This document shows, piece by piece, positions 7,914 to 16,030 of a DNA stretch of 64,000 nucleotides. This stretch comes from Haliea sp. (GTDB taxonomy: Bacteria > Pseudomonadota > Gammaproteobacteria > Pseudomonadales > Halieaceae), in NCBI GenBank assembly GCA_002692965.1, contig NZNC01000013.1, positions 62,001-126,000 of the forward strand, given 5' to 3'. A program made the position numbers and the translations under genes. Below the pieces are notes generated by a model. The model was not told the DNA's origin and did not search any database. It saw only the letters and a program-made list of their open reading frames with translations. The number at the start of each line of letters is the position of its first letter. Positions within the stretch are counted from its first letter, which is position 1.

Positions 7914-8606
7914 GTGCTGGTTTCGATACACATGCCGAAAACGGCGGGTTCGAGCTTTCGCGCCTCCCTGGAGGAGGCCTTCGGCGCGGGCTTTCGCCCC
8001 GACTACGCCGACTACCCCCTGGCCTGCCCGGTGGCCGAGCGTCACGCGGCGGCACTCGAGTACGGCCTCGCGGTGGAGCCCGGGGATTTCGCCGGAGTGA
8101 CCTGTGTCCACGGGCATTTCCTGCCTATCAAATACCTCTTGCTGGCGGACCACTTGCCCTGCCGTTTTGTCACCTGGTTGCGGGAGCCGGTGGAGCGATT
8201 GATCTCGCACTATTTCTACTGGCAGCGGAGTTACGATGCCGACGCCACGGATACCACCACGCTGCACCGGCGGGTGGTGGAAGAGGGCTGGACGCTGGAG
8301 CAGTTCTGCCTCGCTCCGGAGCTGCGCGATGTCTACCACCAGTTCCTCTGGGCCTTCCCGCTGCGGGCCCTGGATTTTGTCGGAATAAGCGAATTTTACG
8401 CCGAGGATCTTCGGGAATTTTCCGAGCATTTTCTGGGAATAAATCTGCAGCCCCGGCTCGTCAACGTGGCGGACGAGCCGCGGGGTGCGCGGGAACTGGG
8501 GCCGGAACTGCTGCGCCGGGTGCGTGAATGGCACGCCCGGGATGTCTCGCTCTACGAGTGGGGGCTGCGCCAGCGGGATCAGCGGCGAGCGGCCGCAGGC
8601 TGTTGA
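7914..8606 (+). CDS. Sulfotransferase family 2-like protein
   Basis: 230 residues. The N-terminal HMPKTAGSSF (residues 6-15) is the 5'-phosphosulfate-binding loop of PAPS-dependent sulfotransferases of the Sulfotransfer_2 type, and WLREPVERLISHYFY (around residue 89) matches the 3'-phosphate-binding motif with Arg and Ser. It should move sulfate from PAPS to a glycan or other acceptor; the acceptor is unknown. The GTG start lies 8 bp after the gspD stop, so it is probably read from the secretion operon. It is one of four sulfotransferase-like genes in the next 12 kb. Confidence 0.8.
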   Translation: MLVSIHMPKTAGSSFRASLEEAFGAGFRPDYADYPLACPVAERHAAALEYGLAVEPGDFAGVTCVHGHFLPIKYLLLADHLPCRFVTWLREPVERLISHYFYWQRSYDADATDTTTLHRRVVEEGWTLEQFCLAPELRDVYHQFLWAFPLRALDFVGISEFYAEDLREFSEHFLGINLQPRLVNVADEPRGARELGPELLRRVREWHARDVSLYEWGLRQRDQRRAAAGC

Positions 8607-8615
8607 TGTGCCGCC

Positions 8616-8645
8616 TTGAGGCGCTCGTGCCAGGGGCGCTACAAT
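8616..8645 (+). promoter_or_regulatory. Candidate sigma-70 promoter for the lipoprotein gene
   Basis: TTGAGG (8616-8621) and TACAAT (8640-8645) are separated by 18 bases, both good matches to -35 and -10 boxes. They lie just after the sulfotransferase stop codon and 36 bp before the lipoprotein start, where a new transcript would be expected. Confidence 0.55.
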
Positions 8646-8680
8646 GACTGAAGTTTCATTTAATCACTAAGGAAATCAAT

Positions 8681-9130
8681 ATGTTGGATGCACTATCCCC
8701 GCTTGTTCGCGGCCTCTTTGGCGCGCTGCTGGTGGCCTGCCTGGCGTCCTGCGCAAGCCTGGGTGGCCCGCCGAAGACGCTCACCGACGCGGACAGGGCC
8801 GAGCTGGTCGAGCGCGTGACAGCCCGTTGGGAGGCGCTGGAGCGCAAGGATTTCGCAGCTACATGGGACTTTGCAACACCGGCGTATCGCGCTGTTTTTC
8901 CGAGGGATTATCATGCGCGCAACTTCACTTATACGGTGGACTGGGAGTTGACAGCTGTCGAAGTCCTTGCCTATGATGCCGACGCAGCTGTGGCAAGTGT
9001 GGCGGTTCGGGTCATGTCCAGGCCGACCAAACAAACCGCGGTTTCTGCACAATTTGGCGCTATACCAACGACTGTTCGCGAGAAATGGGTTAGCATTGAT
9101 GGCGAATGGTGGCATAGCGTTAGCGGCTGA
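8681..9130 (+). CDS. Small lipoprotein of unknown function, possibly NTF2-like
   Basis: 149 residues. The signal peptide GALLVACLASC ends in a lipobox, so the protein is probably anchored in the outer membrane. After the Cys comes a helix (DRAELVERVTARWEALERKD) and an alternating beta pattern with conserved-looking Trp residues, ending EKWVSIDGEWWHSVSG. This resembles small NTF2/SnoaL-like folds (cone of helices and curved sheet), but that is an impression from the pattern only. AAGGA precedes the ATG. The second half is less GC-rich than the flanks. It lies between the secretion operon and a highly expressed exported protein; a functional link is not shown. Confidence 0.7.
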   Translation: MLDALSPLVRGLFGALLVACLASCASLGGPPKTLTDADRAELVERVTARWEALERKDFAATWDFATPAYRAVFPRDYHARNFTYTVDWELTAVEVLAYDADAAVASVAVRVMSRPTKQTAVSAQFGAIPTTVREKWVSIDGEWWHSVSG

Positions 9131-9223
9131 AGCCCGGTTGAAAGCTGGCTGCAGTTAGCAATAAATAGCGCTAGCAATCTGTACTTTGGTTGTGAAGTAA
9201 AAACACATTAGGAGTCTCCTACT

Positions 9224-10786
9224 ATGAATGCAAAGTTTAAGCCTCTGGGTCTTGTTGCTGCAGTAGCAGCTGCGACCGCTGGCTACACTGGCGTTACCAC
9301 TGCACAGACTGACGTGGCAGGCAACGGCCTGGGCGACGTCGGCCTGATCCCTTACTACACCGTACGTGACGGTTTCGTCACCGGTGTTCACGTGACCAAC
9401 ACCAGCGATCGCACTCAGGTTGTCAAAATTCGCCTGCGTCGCGGTGTCGACTCCATGGACGCCCTTGACTTCAACGTCATCATGTCTCCGAAAGACGTGT
9501 GGACCGGCTTCCTGCAGGACGAAGGTGACAACATCGTGTTCAACACGACCGACACCTCCTGTACTGCTCCGGCTGCCCAGAATGGCAAGTTCGTCATGCC
9601 TGGCATCTACCGCGAAGGTGCGGAAGAAGGCTACATCGAAGTTATCGCCATGGGTGCGCCCGAGAGCGAAGATGACCCGATCGCCCGTGCTGCCAAGCAC
9701 ACTTCCGAAGGCGTTCCCTTTGACTGTGCCGGTGTACGCTCCAACTTCTTCGCTGGCGGCACCTTCCAGGGTCAGCCCCGCGGTGTTGCAGCGCACGACC
9801 GCACCAACCAGATCGGCGTAGCCACCGGCTCCCCCGACGGCACCACCACCTACACGCCCCCGGGCAACCCGCTGCAGGTTTCCTTCTTCCTGCGTGACGC
9901 GGCTTCCGGCCTCGAAATGGGCAACCAGGCGGTCATGCTGGAGAACTTCCTGGTTGACGAGCCGGCCATCACCAACCAACAGTTCGGTCTGTTCAGCGGC
10001 GACCTGCTGGGCTTCGACTACCCCGACCTGAACGGCGGTGTACCGGGCACTGGCAACAGCGGCAAGTTCGTCGAGCTGCGCAGCGCGATCGGCAATGCTT
10101 CCGTGATCAACGACTGGTCTGCCAACGCCGACCTGAACGTGGGCACCGACTGGGTTATCACCTTCCCCGGTCAGTACACCATGCTGGATCTGCCTCACTA
10201 CTTCGCGTCCCTGCTGACCGAAGGTACCGAGGACGAGATCCCCTGCAACCGCGGCACGGCTCAGCCTGCTGGCAGCTTTGCAGGTCTGGACGCCGGCTGT
10301 GACCACCGCGACATCCCGGCCATTGCGTCCTTCGACGTCTATGATCGTGAAGAGCAGCAGCGCGCTCTGCCCGACGGTGAGCTGGTTGTATCTCCCCAGC
10401 TGCCCGGCGCGGAAGTTCGCACCCAGCTGCCCTACGAAGTTAACGTTGTACAGTGGGGCGCCGAGCCCGTACTGGGTAGCGTGAACTCCGACATCGTGGT
10501 TCAGGTTCCCGAGAGCCCCTTCGGCTGGGCGGAGCTGAGCGTTTCCAGCAACACCAGCGGTGACCTGGCTGTGTGTGAAGCAACTTCCAGCAACTCCGGC
10601 GTCAACATCGCTGGCGGCGCGAGCGAAATCGTCGCTGCTGTGACTGCCTACGGCTGTGACACCACCGGCGTTGTAGCTGGCGAGATCCCGAAAATTGGCT
10701 TCGTCGCCTGGGAGCGTAGCTTCCCCGGCAACCCCGATGCCAACTACGGTCGCGCTATCGAGCACGCCTACGGCAGCGGCTTCTAA
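9224..10786 (+). CDS. Exported protein of unknown function, probably very abundant
   Basis: 520 residues with a clear signal peptide (cleavage likely after GVTTA, residue 27). The mature protein starts with a conserved-looking block, GLGDVGLIPYYTVRDGFVTG, then VHVTNTSDRTQVVKIRLRRG and LDFNVIMSPKDVWTGFL, which reads as beta strands of an Ig-like or sandwich domain. Six cysteines suggest disulfides, and the chain ends in Phe. I recall similar hypothetical exported proteins in other proteobacteria, but no function. Codon use is strongly biased to preferred codons, the ribosome site TAGGAG is strong, and a robust terminator follows; all suggest high expression. It has its own transcription unit between secretion and sulfation genes, so it could be a secreted or surface substrate. 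That role is inference. Confidence 0.85.
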   Translation: MNAKFKPLGLVAAVAAATAGYTGVTTAQTDVAGNGLGDVGLIPYYTVRDGFVTGVHVTNTSDRTQVVKIRLRRGVDSMDALDFNVIMSPKDVWTGFLQDEGDNIVFNTTDTSCTAPAAQNGKFVMPGIYREGAEEGYIEVIAMGAPESEDDPIARAAKHTSEGVPFDCAGVRSNFFAGGTFQGQPRGVAAHDRTNQIGVATGSPDGTTTYTPPGNPLQVSFFLRDAASGLEMGNQAVMLENFLVDEPAITNQQFGLFSGDLLGFDYPDLNGGVPGTGNSGKFVELRSAIGNASVINDWSANADLNVGTDWVITFPGQYTMLDLPHYFASLLTEGTEDEIPCNRGTAQPAGSFAGLDAGCDHRDIPAIASFDVYDREEQQRALPDGELVVSPQLPGAEVRTQLPYEVNVVQWGAEPVLGSVNSDIVVQVPESPFGWAELSVSSNTSGDLAVCEATSSNSGVNIAGGASEIVAAVTAYGCDTTGVVAGEIPKIGFVAWERSFPGNPDANYGRAIEHAYGSGF

Positions 10787-10820
10787 TCGAAGCCAGCTCG
10801 TTTAGCTGAGAAGCACCTGA

Positions 10821-10856
10821 AAGCCGGCACCGCGAGGTGCCGGCTTTTTTATTATT
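10821..10856 (+). terminator. Strong rho-independent terminator
   Basis: An 11-bp perfect stem AAGCCGGCACC/GGTGCCGGCTT with a GCGA tetraloop (10821-10846) runs into a T-rich tract TTTTTTATTATTT. It sits 35 bp after the stop of the abundant exported protein and should end that transcript. Confidence 0.93.
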
Positions 10857-10887
10857 TGCAGACCACGTCAATCAGGAAGGGAGTACC

Positions 10888-11790
10888 ATGTTGAAATGCC
10901 AACTCTGGCTGGCCCTTGGCCTCTGTGTATCCGTGTTTGTCCAGGCTGGAGACGAGATCGTGATTCGCGACGGCGATGTCACGGTCACCCGCGCTGAATT
11001 TGAGGAAATTGTCGAGCGCTGGAGTCGCGACATGCGCGAAGCGGCCGCCAATGACACCGGCGATCGCCTGGAGTTGATCAATATCGCCGTGACCAACAAG
11101 AAGCTCGCCCAGGCTGCGGACAAGTTGACACCCCAGGCCGACGGCGAGGATTACTGGACCCTGTATTTCCGTGAACAGAATCTCAAGCGCCGCTTCATGA
11201 TTGATCGCTTCGTGGCCAATGTCGAGGTGCCCGAACTGGCTGATCTGGCCCGCGAGCGCTACGCCACCGAAAAGGACAAGTACGCGAAGGTGCCGGAGAA
11301 GCGCCTGACCTCGCACATCCTCTGGGTCTGTCCCCCCGGGCAATGTGAACGCGAGCCCGTTCGCCAGGAGGCCCGGGAAGTGCTGGCGCAGCTGCGCGAC
11401 GGTGCCGACTTTGAAGCGATGGTGGAAAAGTACTCCGGTGATCCCGGTTCGCGCAAGAAAGGTGGCCGCTTCGAGAAATGGTTCAGCCTGGGCGAAAAGG
11501 GTGTCGAGCCCCGCTACACCGGTGGTGCCTTTGATATCGAGGAAGTCGGTGCCTATTCCGACCTGGTGGAAACCCAGTTTGGTGTCCACATCATTCGCCT
11601 CGACGACGTTCAGGAAGCGCACTACAAATCCTTCGAAGAAGTTCGCGACCTGATCATTCGCACGCTGCGTGGCGAGTACGTCAAGGCCGCGGTGAAGGAC
11701 TACGAGTCCAGTCTGTCGCTGAGTGACGAGGTGCGTATCGACGGTGCGGCGATGGAAGATATCTTCGCTCCCTACAAGAGCGCCCCGTAA
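10888..11790 (+). CDS. Periplasmic parvulin-type peptidyl-prolyl isomerase
   Basis: 300 residues. A signal peptide (cleavage near FVQA/GDE) is followed by a SurA/PrsA-like alpha-helical N-terminal part and a parvulin domain at about residues 137-235. Marks of the domain are LTSHILWVCPPGQCE, FEAMVEKYSGDPGSRKKGG and YSDLVETQFGVHIIRLDD. It should catalyse prolyl cis-trans isomerisation or act as a chaperone for exported proteins. Two cysteines in the inserted CPPGQC loop are unusual for this family. The start is ATG 10888 with AGGAAGGGAG upstream. It follows the abundant exported protein and is 3 bp ahead of a sulfotransferase gene, so it may serve folding of that protein. Confidence 0.88.
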   Translation: MLKCQLWLALGLCVSVFVQAGDEIVIRDGDVTVTRAEFEEIVERWSRDMREAAANDTGDRLELINIAVTNKKLAQAADKLTPQADGEDYWTLYFREQNLKRRFMIDRFVANVEVPELADLARERYATEKDKYAKVPEKRLTSHILWVCPPGQCEREPVRQEAREVLAQLRDGADFEAMVEKYSGDPGSRKKGGRFEKWFSLGEKGVEPRYTGGAFDIEEVGAYSDLVETQFGVHIIRLDDVQEAHYKSFEEVRDLIIRTLRGEYVKAAVKDYESSLSLSDEVRIDGAAMEDIFAPYKSAP

Positions 11791-11793
11791 GCC

Positions 11794-12960
11794 ATGTCGG
11801 TGCTGCTGGTGGTCGGCATGCACAGGTCCGGAACCTCGGCCCTGTGCGCTGCACTGCGAGCCTGCGGCGCCAGCTTCGGCGACCGTCTCCTGGACCCCCT
11901 CGCCGGCGTCAACGACGAGGGTTTCTGGGAGGATGCCGAGGTCGTGGAATGCAACGAGCGACTGCTGGCAGCAGCCGGCGGCAGCTGGTACGCCCCCGGG
12001 GATGCGGTCCTGGGGGGAGACTGGCCTGCCGCCGCGCTGGCTGACTTCCGCGCCGATGCCCAGCGCATCCTGGGCCGGGGCTTTGGCAGTCCCGATAGCC
12101 TCTGGGCAATCAAGGATCCGCGCTTTTGCCTGACCCTGCCGCTCTGGCTGCAGGCCTGCGAGGCCACCGGCCTGCAGCCGCGCGTCTGCTACATCAGCCG
12201 TGCGCCGCGGGAAGTCGCGGGATCACTGCTGCGGCGCGATGGCTTCCCCGAGGCCTACGGCCTGCGCCTGGATCTGGCCTACCGGCAAGCGGTTATGGCT
12301 GCACTCCCGGTTGAGACCCTACGTGTCGATTACCCGGCATTGCTGGCCTCTCCTTTGTCTGTCCTGGCGCGCTTGTCCGAGGCTTTGCCGCTCGCTGTGG
12401 ATGAGGCGGCGCTCGCACGCGCCGTGCGTTCCGATTTGCGCCACCAGCAGGTCGAAACCGGGGATTCCCTGCTGTCCCGCGCCGATATCGGGGCGGAGGA
12501 GCTGGCAGGCCTGGCGGCACTGATTGATCAGCAGTACCCCCTGCAGAGTGCACTGCAGGGGATACTGGACGGCCTGGTTGCCCGGGGCCGTGAATTGTCG
12601 GCCATCGGTGAATCCCATAGCCGGGCCCTGGAGACCATCGCGGCGAAGGATGCGGACATCGGCAGGCTTGCTGCCGAGCTGGAGGAAGCCCTGGCGGTGA
12701 TTGCGGGTAAGGACCGTGATATTGAGGGCCTTGCGACGGAGCATCGCCAGGCGCTGGCCACAATCGACGAGCGCGATGCGCAGATCCGCGAGCTGGATGG
12801 CCGGTTGGCAGAAATCGGTGCCATGCACAGCCACGCGCTGGAGGTCATCGCCGACAAGGACGCCGAGATTCAGCGCTTTTATCGGCTGCCTGTCCTGGGT
12901 CCGTTACTGCGCCTGGGACGCTGGTGGCGCCAACGCCGGCTTGCCGGGGGCGAGGGATGA
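11794..12960 (+). CDS. Sulfotransferase-like protein with C-terminal repeated coiled coil
   Basis: 388 residues in two parts. Residues 1-230 are sulfotransferase-like: VVGMHRSGTSALCAAL (residues 6-21) is the PAPS 5'-phosphosulfate loop, AIKDPRFCLTLPLW the central conserved segment, and YISRAPREVAGSLLRRDG the 3'-phosphate region. Residues 263-365 form a coiled coil built from roughly four degenerate 22-26-residue repeats with the core KDAxI or RDAxI (AAKDADI, AGKDRDI, DERDAQI, ADKDAEI), two of them led by HSxALExI. A short amphipathic Arg-rich tail (LLRLGRWWRQRR) ends the protein and may touch membrane. It follows the parvulin gene by 3 bp. The acceptor is unknown. Confidence 0.82.
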   Translation: MSVLLVVGMHRSGTSALCAALRACGASFGDRLLDPLAGVNDEGFWEDAEVVECNERLLAAAGGSWYAPGDAVLGGDWPAAALADFRADAQRILGRGFGSPDSLWAIKDPRFCLTLPLWLQACEATGLQPRVCYISRAPREVAGSLLRRDGFPEAYGLRLDLAYRQAVMAALPVETLRVDYPALLASPLSVLARLSEALPLAVDEAALARAVRSDLRHQQVETGDSLLSRADIGAEELAGLAALIDQQYPLQSALQGILDGLVARGRELSAIGESHSRALETIAAKDADIGRLAAELEEALAVIAGKDRDIEGLATEHRQALATIDERDAQIRELDGRLAEIGAMHSHALEVIADKDAEIQRFYRLPVLGPLLRLGRWWRQRRLAGGEG

Positions 12961-13002
12961 GCGGGATAATGTCCGCAGGTTTATCAGAATGAGTTGGAGA
13001 CA

Positions 13003-13305
13003 GTGCGTCTATCTTCCAGGCAACGCGAGGTGATCAACGAAGTGCTTCGACGGCATTTCGGCGAACAGACCCGGGTACTGCTGTTTGGTTCGCGCGTCGA
13101 CGACAGTAAACGTGGTGGCGATATCGATCTCTACGTGGAGCCACAAATTCAGTCGCCTGCAGTCTTGATTGATGCCAAGTTCGCGGCTCTTGTGGAGTTG
13201 AAGCAGAGGCTGGGAGACCAGAAAATCGACCTGGTGATTCATCGTCCAGAAACGCCCCTGTTACCTGTCCACGAGGTGGCGCTCCGCGAGGGTGTGGTGT
13301 TGTGA
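13003..13305 (+). CDS. mntA: MntA-type minimal nucleotidyltransferase antitoxin
   Basis: About 100 residues. LLFGSRVDDSKRGGDIDLYVE holds the GSx(n)DxD nucleotidyltransferase core (Gly29-Ser30, Asp40, Asp42). In characterised MntA-HepT pairs this protein neutralises HepT by adding AMP units to a Tyr of the toxin. The start is taken at GTG 13003, which gives the common N-terminus xRLSxRQREVI; TTG 12994 in frame is an alternative. The stop overlaps the hepT start. Composition is less GC-rich than the flanking sulfotransferase and glycosyltransferase genes, consistent with a mobile module. Confidence 0.85.
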   Translation: MRLSSRQREVINEVLRRHFGEQTRVLLFGSRVDDSKRGGDIDLYVEPQIQSPAVLIDAKFAALVELKQRLGDQKIDLVIHRPETPLLPVHEVALREGVVL

Positions 13306-13784
13306 GTGCGGAAAAAATCACCTCCCTGCTGTCGATTTGCCAGCGTCACGCGGAGCGCCTGCAGTGGGCCATGAGGCAATTGAGTCACTTGCAGCCTTTC
13401 GATCCCGAGCAGCTCGAAAAAGTCGATGACACGACAATCGCCATCATGGACCAATTTGCCTCCCGCTTTTCAAAGTTACAGGATGCCATGGGCGCGCAGT
13501 TATTACCCGCGGTTCTGGATCTCACTGCGGAGCAGGGCGAGTTGACGACATTTATTGATAAATTGAACAGGCTGGAAAAAATGGGCGCCATTCATTCCAC
13601 CGAGCGCTGGATGATGTTGCGGGAAATGCGCAATCAATTTGCTCATGACTATCCCGAGGAGCCCGAAATTCAGGCCAGTTTGCTGGACAAGGCCTTTGCC
13701 CAGTCAAGGTTGTTGCTGGACGAGTTTGAGCGGGGGAAATCGTTCATAAACCGTTATATGCCAAGCCCTGCGGCGACCTGCTGA
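13302..13784 (+). CDS. hepT: HepT-type HEPN ribonuclease toxin
   Basis: 160 residues, mostly helical. The HEPN/HepT active-site motif RX4HXY is intact as R110-NQFA-H115-D-Y117. Known HepT toxins are RNases, and Tyr of this motif is the residue AMPylated by MntA. The GTG start overlaps the mntA stop by four bases, as expected for a co-translated pair. It sits between two glycan-modification genes, with the glycosyltransferase start one base after its stop, so the insertion is seamless. Confidence 0.88.
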   Translation: MSAEKITSLLSICQRHAERLQWAMRQLSHLQPFDPEQLEKVDDTTIAIMDQFASRFSKLQDAMGAQLLPAVLDLTAEQGELTTFIDKLNRLEKMGAIHSTERWMMLREMRNQFAHDYPEEPEIQASLLDKAFAQSRLLLDEFERGKSFINRYMPSPAATC

Positions 13785-13785
13785 C

Positions 13786-15981
13786 GTGCGCGACATCGAC
13801 ATCGTCATCCCCGTCTACGATGGGCTGGAAGAAACGCGCCGCTGTCTGGACACTGCTCTGGCGACCACGGACCCCGCGTGGTCGCGCCTGGTGCTGGTCA
13901 ATGATGCCTCCCCTAATCCTGCCATCACGGCGCTCCTGCGCGAGCTGGCAGAGGTACCCCCCGAGCGTATCGTGCTGCTCGAGAATCCGGAGAACCTGGG
14001 CTTTGTCGGGACAGCCAACCGGGGCATGCGCCATGATCCAGCGCGGGACGTCCTGCTGCTGAACAGCGACGTCGAAGTCGCCAACAACTGGCTTTGGCGT
14101 ATCCGCGAAGCCGCGGAGCGCCATCCCGATGCGGCCAGCATCACGCCCTTCGCCAACAACGCTACCATCTTCAGTTTTCCCAATTTCTGCAAGGACAATA
14201 CACTACCCTTCGGGACCGATCTCGCCACCATCGACGAGGTGTTCGCCGAGAGCTTCACCGCAGCGGAGGTCTACGACGTGCCCACGGGTGTGGGCTGTTG
14301 CATGTACCTACGGCGGGAGGCTTTGCAGGCCGTGGGCGACTTTGACGAGGCGACCTTCGGGCGCGGTTACGGCGAGGAAAATGACTGGTGTCAGCGAGCC
14401 ATTCGCGCCGGCTGGCGCAACCTCCACCTGGCCAACTGCTTCGTCTTTCACAAGGGTGGCGTCAGCTTTGCCGAGGAGCAGAGCCCGCGGATTGCGCGCG
14501 CAATGGAATTGCTGGACCAGCGTTACCCCCGCTATCACAGTGACATTCAGGCCTATGTTGCGGCTGATCCGGCCCGAGCCGCCCGCACCCGTGCACTGCT
14601 GGGCCTGTTTGCCCGCGCCTCGCGCCCCAAGGTGCTGTTTATTTCCCACAAGCTTGGCGGGGGAGCCCAGCAGCACGTGGATGAACTGGCCCGCCTGTAT
14701 CGGGACCAGGCGCTGTTCCTGCAACTGACGCCGGAGCGGGAGGGCGAGTCGGTTGTTCTGAGCGTCTTCGAGGGTGGTCAACGGTTGCTGGACGGGCTGC
14801 ACTTCGTGGTGGACCGGGACTTTGAGACGCTGGTGACGCTGCTGCGTACCCTGGGTGTCGGACACCTGCATTTCCATCACACCATGGGGGTTCATCCGCG
14901 CCTCTGGGTGCTGGAAGAGGCACTCGGCTGCGGACACGACCTTACGGTCCACGACTATTACCTGGTCAACGGCAATCCCACCCTGACCGATGCCGATGCG
15001 CGCTATGTGGATGAGTCCGCCGCGGACTTTGATCGCCGTTGCGCCGATCACTATCCTCTGCCGGAGGGTGTCACCCCCGAAGGTTGGCGGGAGGGCCAGT
15101 CCCTGTTGGTGCATCGCGCGCAACGGGTGATTTTTCCGTCCACCGACAGTGCCGAACGTTTCCAGCGCTACTTCACCCTGGCAAATCCTGTGGTGGCTTG
15201 GCACCCGGATTATCAGGCCTCTCAGCCCTATCCGGAGCCGCGCTGGCGCTGGGACGGCAGTCGCCCGCTCCGGGTGCTGGTGGCCGGTGCCATCAGTCGG
15301 GAGAAGGGCGCCGAGGTGCTGGAGGCAGTTGCCCTGGCCCTGCGCGGTTGCAAGATTGAATTTCACCTGCTGGGTTACGCTTATCGAGCCCTTGACCGGT
15401 GTGTCATCACCCACGGCCCCTATGCCGCCGAGGATGCCTGGCACCTGATCGAGGAGATCGATCCGGACGTGATGTGGTACCCGGCCCTGTGGCCGGAGAC
15501 CTACAGCTATACCCTGAGCCTCGCCCTGCACCTGGGCCTGCCGGTGGTGGTGCCGGATATCGGTGCCTTTGTCGAGCGGGTGGCGGGGCGCGAGCACAGT
15601 GCGATCCTGCCCTGGGACACGCCGGTCTCTGGCTGGCAGGAGATCTGGCAAGGCGTGCTATCCCGGCGTGCACTGCCGGCCCAGGTGCTGCCCGATAGCG
15701 CGCCGCAGCCGCCCGCCCGACAGGACTTCTACCGGGGTGACTACCTGTCGCCGGTGACACCCCGAGGTGGCGAGCTGTCGGAGACCCTGTGGCAACAACT
15801 TGCCGACAACCTGCGCCCAGGGCTGCCAGTTCTGGGTCGGCGCGAGCGCTGGCTTGGGCGCCTGTGGCGCCTCAGCCGCCACCCCTGGGTTGCGCGCCTG
15901 GTGGCCCTGGTGCCTTTCCGAGTGCAGCAGTGGATAAAGCGCTGTCTTTCCCGCAGACCGATGCACGAAATCGTTCGCTGA
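13786..15981 (+). CDS. Fused glycosyltransferase: GT2 domain plus GT4-like domain
   Basis: 731 residues. Residues 1-250 are a GT2 (GT-A) domain: IDIVIPVYDGLEETRRCLD, VLVNDASPNP, the NLGFVGTANRG loop, the metal-binding LLLNSDVEV, and a late GEENDWCQRA motif. Residues 280-640 resemble a GT-B (GT4) enzyme: KVLFISHKLGGGAQQHV, VLVAGAISREKGAEVLEAV and a PETYSYTLSLALHLGLPVV acceptor-donor segment. The protein could add two sugars in a row, or one domain may be regulatory. The start GTG is two bases after hepT, without a clear ribosome site. The C-terminus is Arg-rich and may bind membrane. It fits a polysaccharide or glycoprotein glycan locus. Confidence 0.85.
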   Translation: MRDIDIVIPVYDGLEETRRCLDTALATTDPAWSRLVLVNDASPNPAITALLRELAEVPPERIVLLENPENLGFVGTANRGMRHDPARDVLLLNSDVEVANNWLWRIREAAERHPDAASITPFANNATIFSFPNFCKDNTLPFGTDLATIDEVFAESFTAAEVYDVPTGVGCCMYLRREALQAVGDFDEATFGRGYGEENDWCQRAIRAGWRNLHLANCFVFHKGGVSFAEEQSPRIARAMELLDQRYPRYHSDIQAYVAADPARAARTRALLGLFARASRPKVLFISHKLGGGAQQHVDELARLYRDQALFLQLTPEREGESVVLSVFEGGQRLLDGLHFVVDRDFETLVTLLRTLGVGHLHFHHTMGVHPRLWVLEEALGCGHDLTVHDYYLVNGNPTLTDADARYVDESAADFDRRCADHYPLPEGVTPEGWREGQSLLVHRAQRVIFPSTDSAERFQRYFTLANPVVAWHPDYQASQPYPEPRWRWDGSRPLRVLVAGAISREKGAEVLEAVALALRGCKIEFHLLGYAYRALDRCVITHGPYAAEDAWHLIEEIDPDVMWYPALWPETYSYTLSLALHLGLPVVVPDIGAFVERVAGREHSAILPWDTPVSGWQEIWQGVLSRRALPAQVLPDSAPQPPARQDFYRGDYLSPVTPRGGELSETLWQQLADNLRPGLPVLGRRERWLGRLWRLSRHPWVARLVALVPFRVQQWIKRCLSRRPMHEIVR

Positions 15982-16014
15982 GTGTTTTCGGGCGTCGTCA
16001 AATCGATATTTGGT

Positions 16015-16027
16015 ATTGTACAATTGT
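16015..16027 (+). promoter_or_regulatory. Overlapping palindromes and -10 box before the PIN-Phd module
   Basis: Two overlapping perfect palindromes, ATTGTACAAT (16015-16024) and ACAATTGT (16020-16027), lie just before the toxin start. TACAAT (16019-16024) inside them is a good -10 box whose +1 would fall at about the toxin ATG (16031). The -35 is poor (CGTCAA), so the promoter may be weak or need help. Phd-type antitoxins bind such palindromes to repress their own operon, so this is a plausible operator. Confidence 0.5.
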
Positions 16028-16030
16028 CTA

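Noticed and set aside
9210..9220. Palindrome AGGAGTCTCCT over the ribosome site of the exported protein gene
   Set aside because: The loop would be a single base, so only a 3-bp stem can form in RNA; it is unlikely to hide the ribosome site.
9155..10765. A 536-codon open frame on the minus strand opposite the abundant exported protein
   Set aside because: It arises from strong codon bias in the forward gene; its translation has no coherent domain, no ribosome site, and the forward gene has a signal peptide and terminator.
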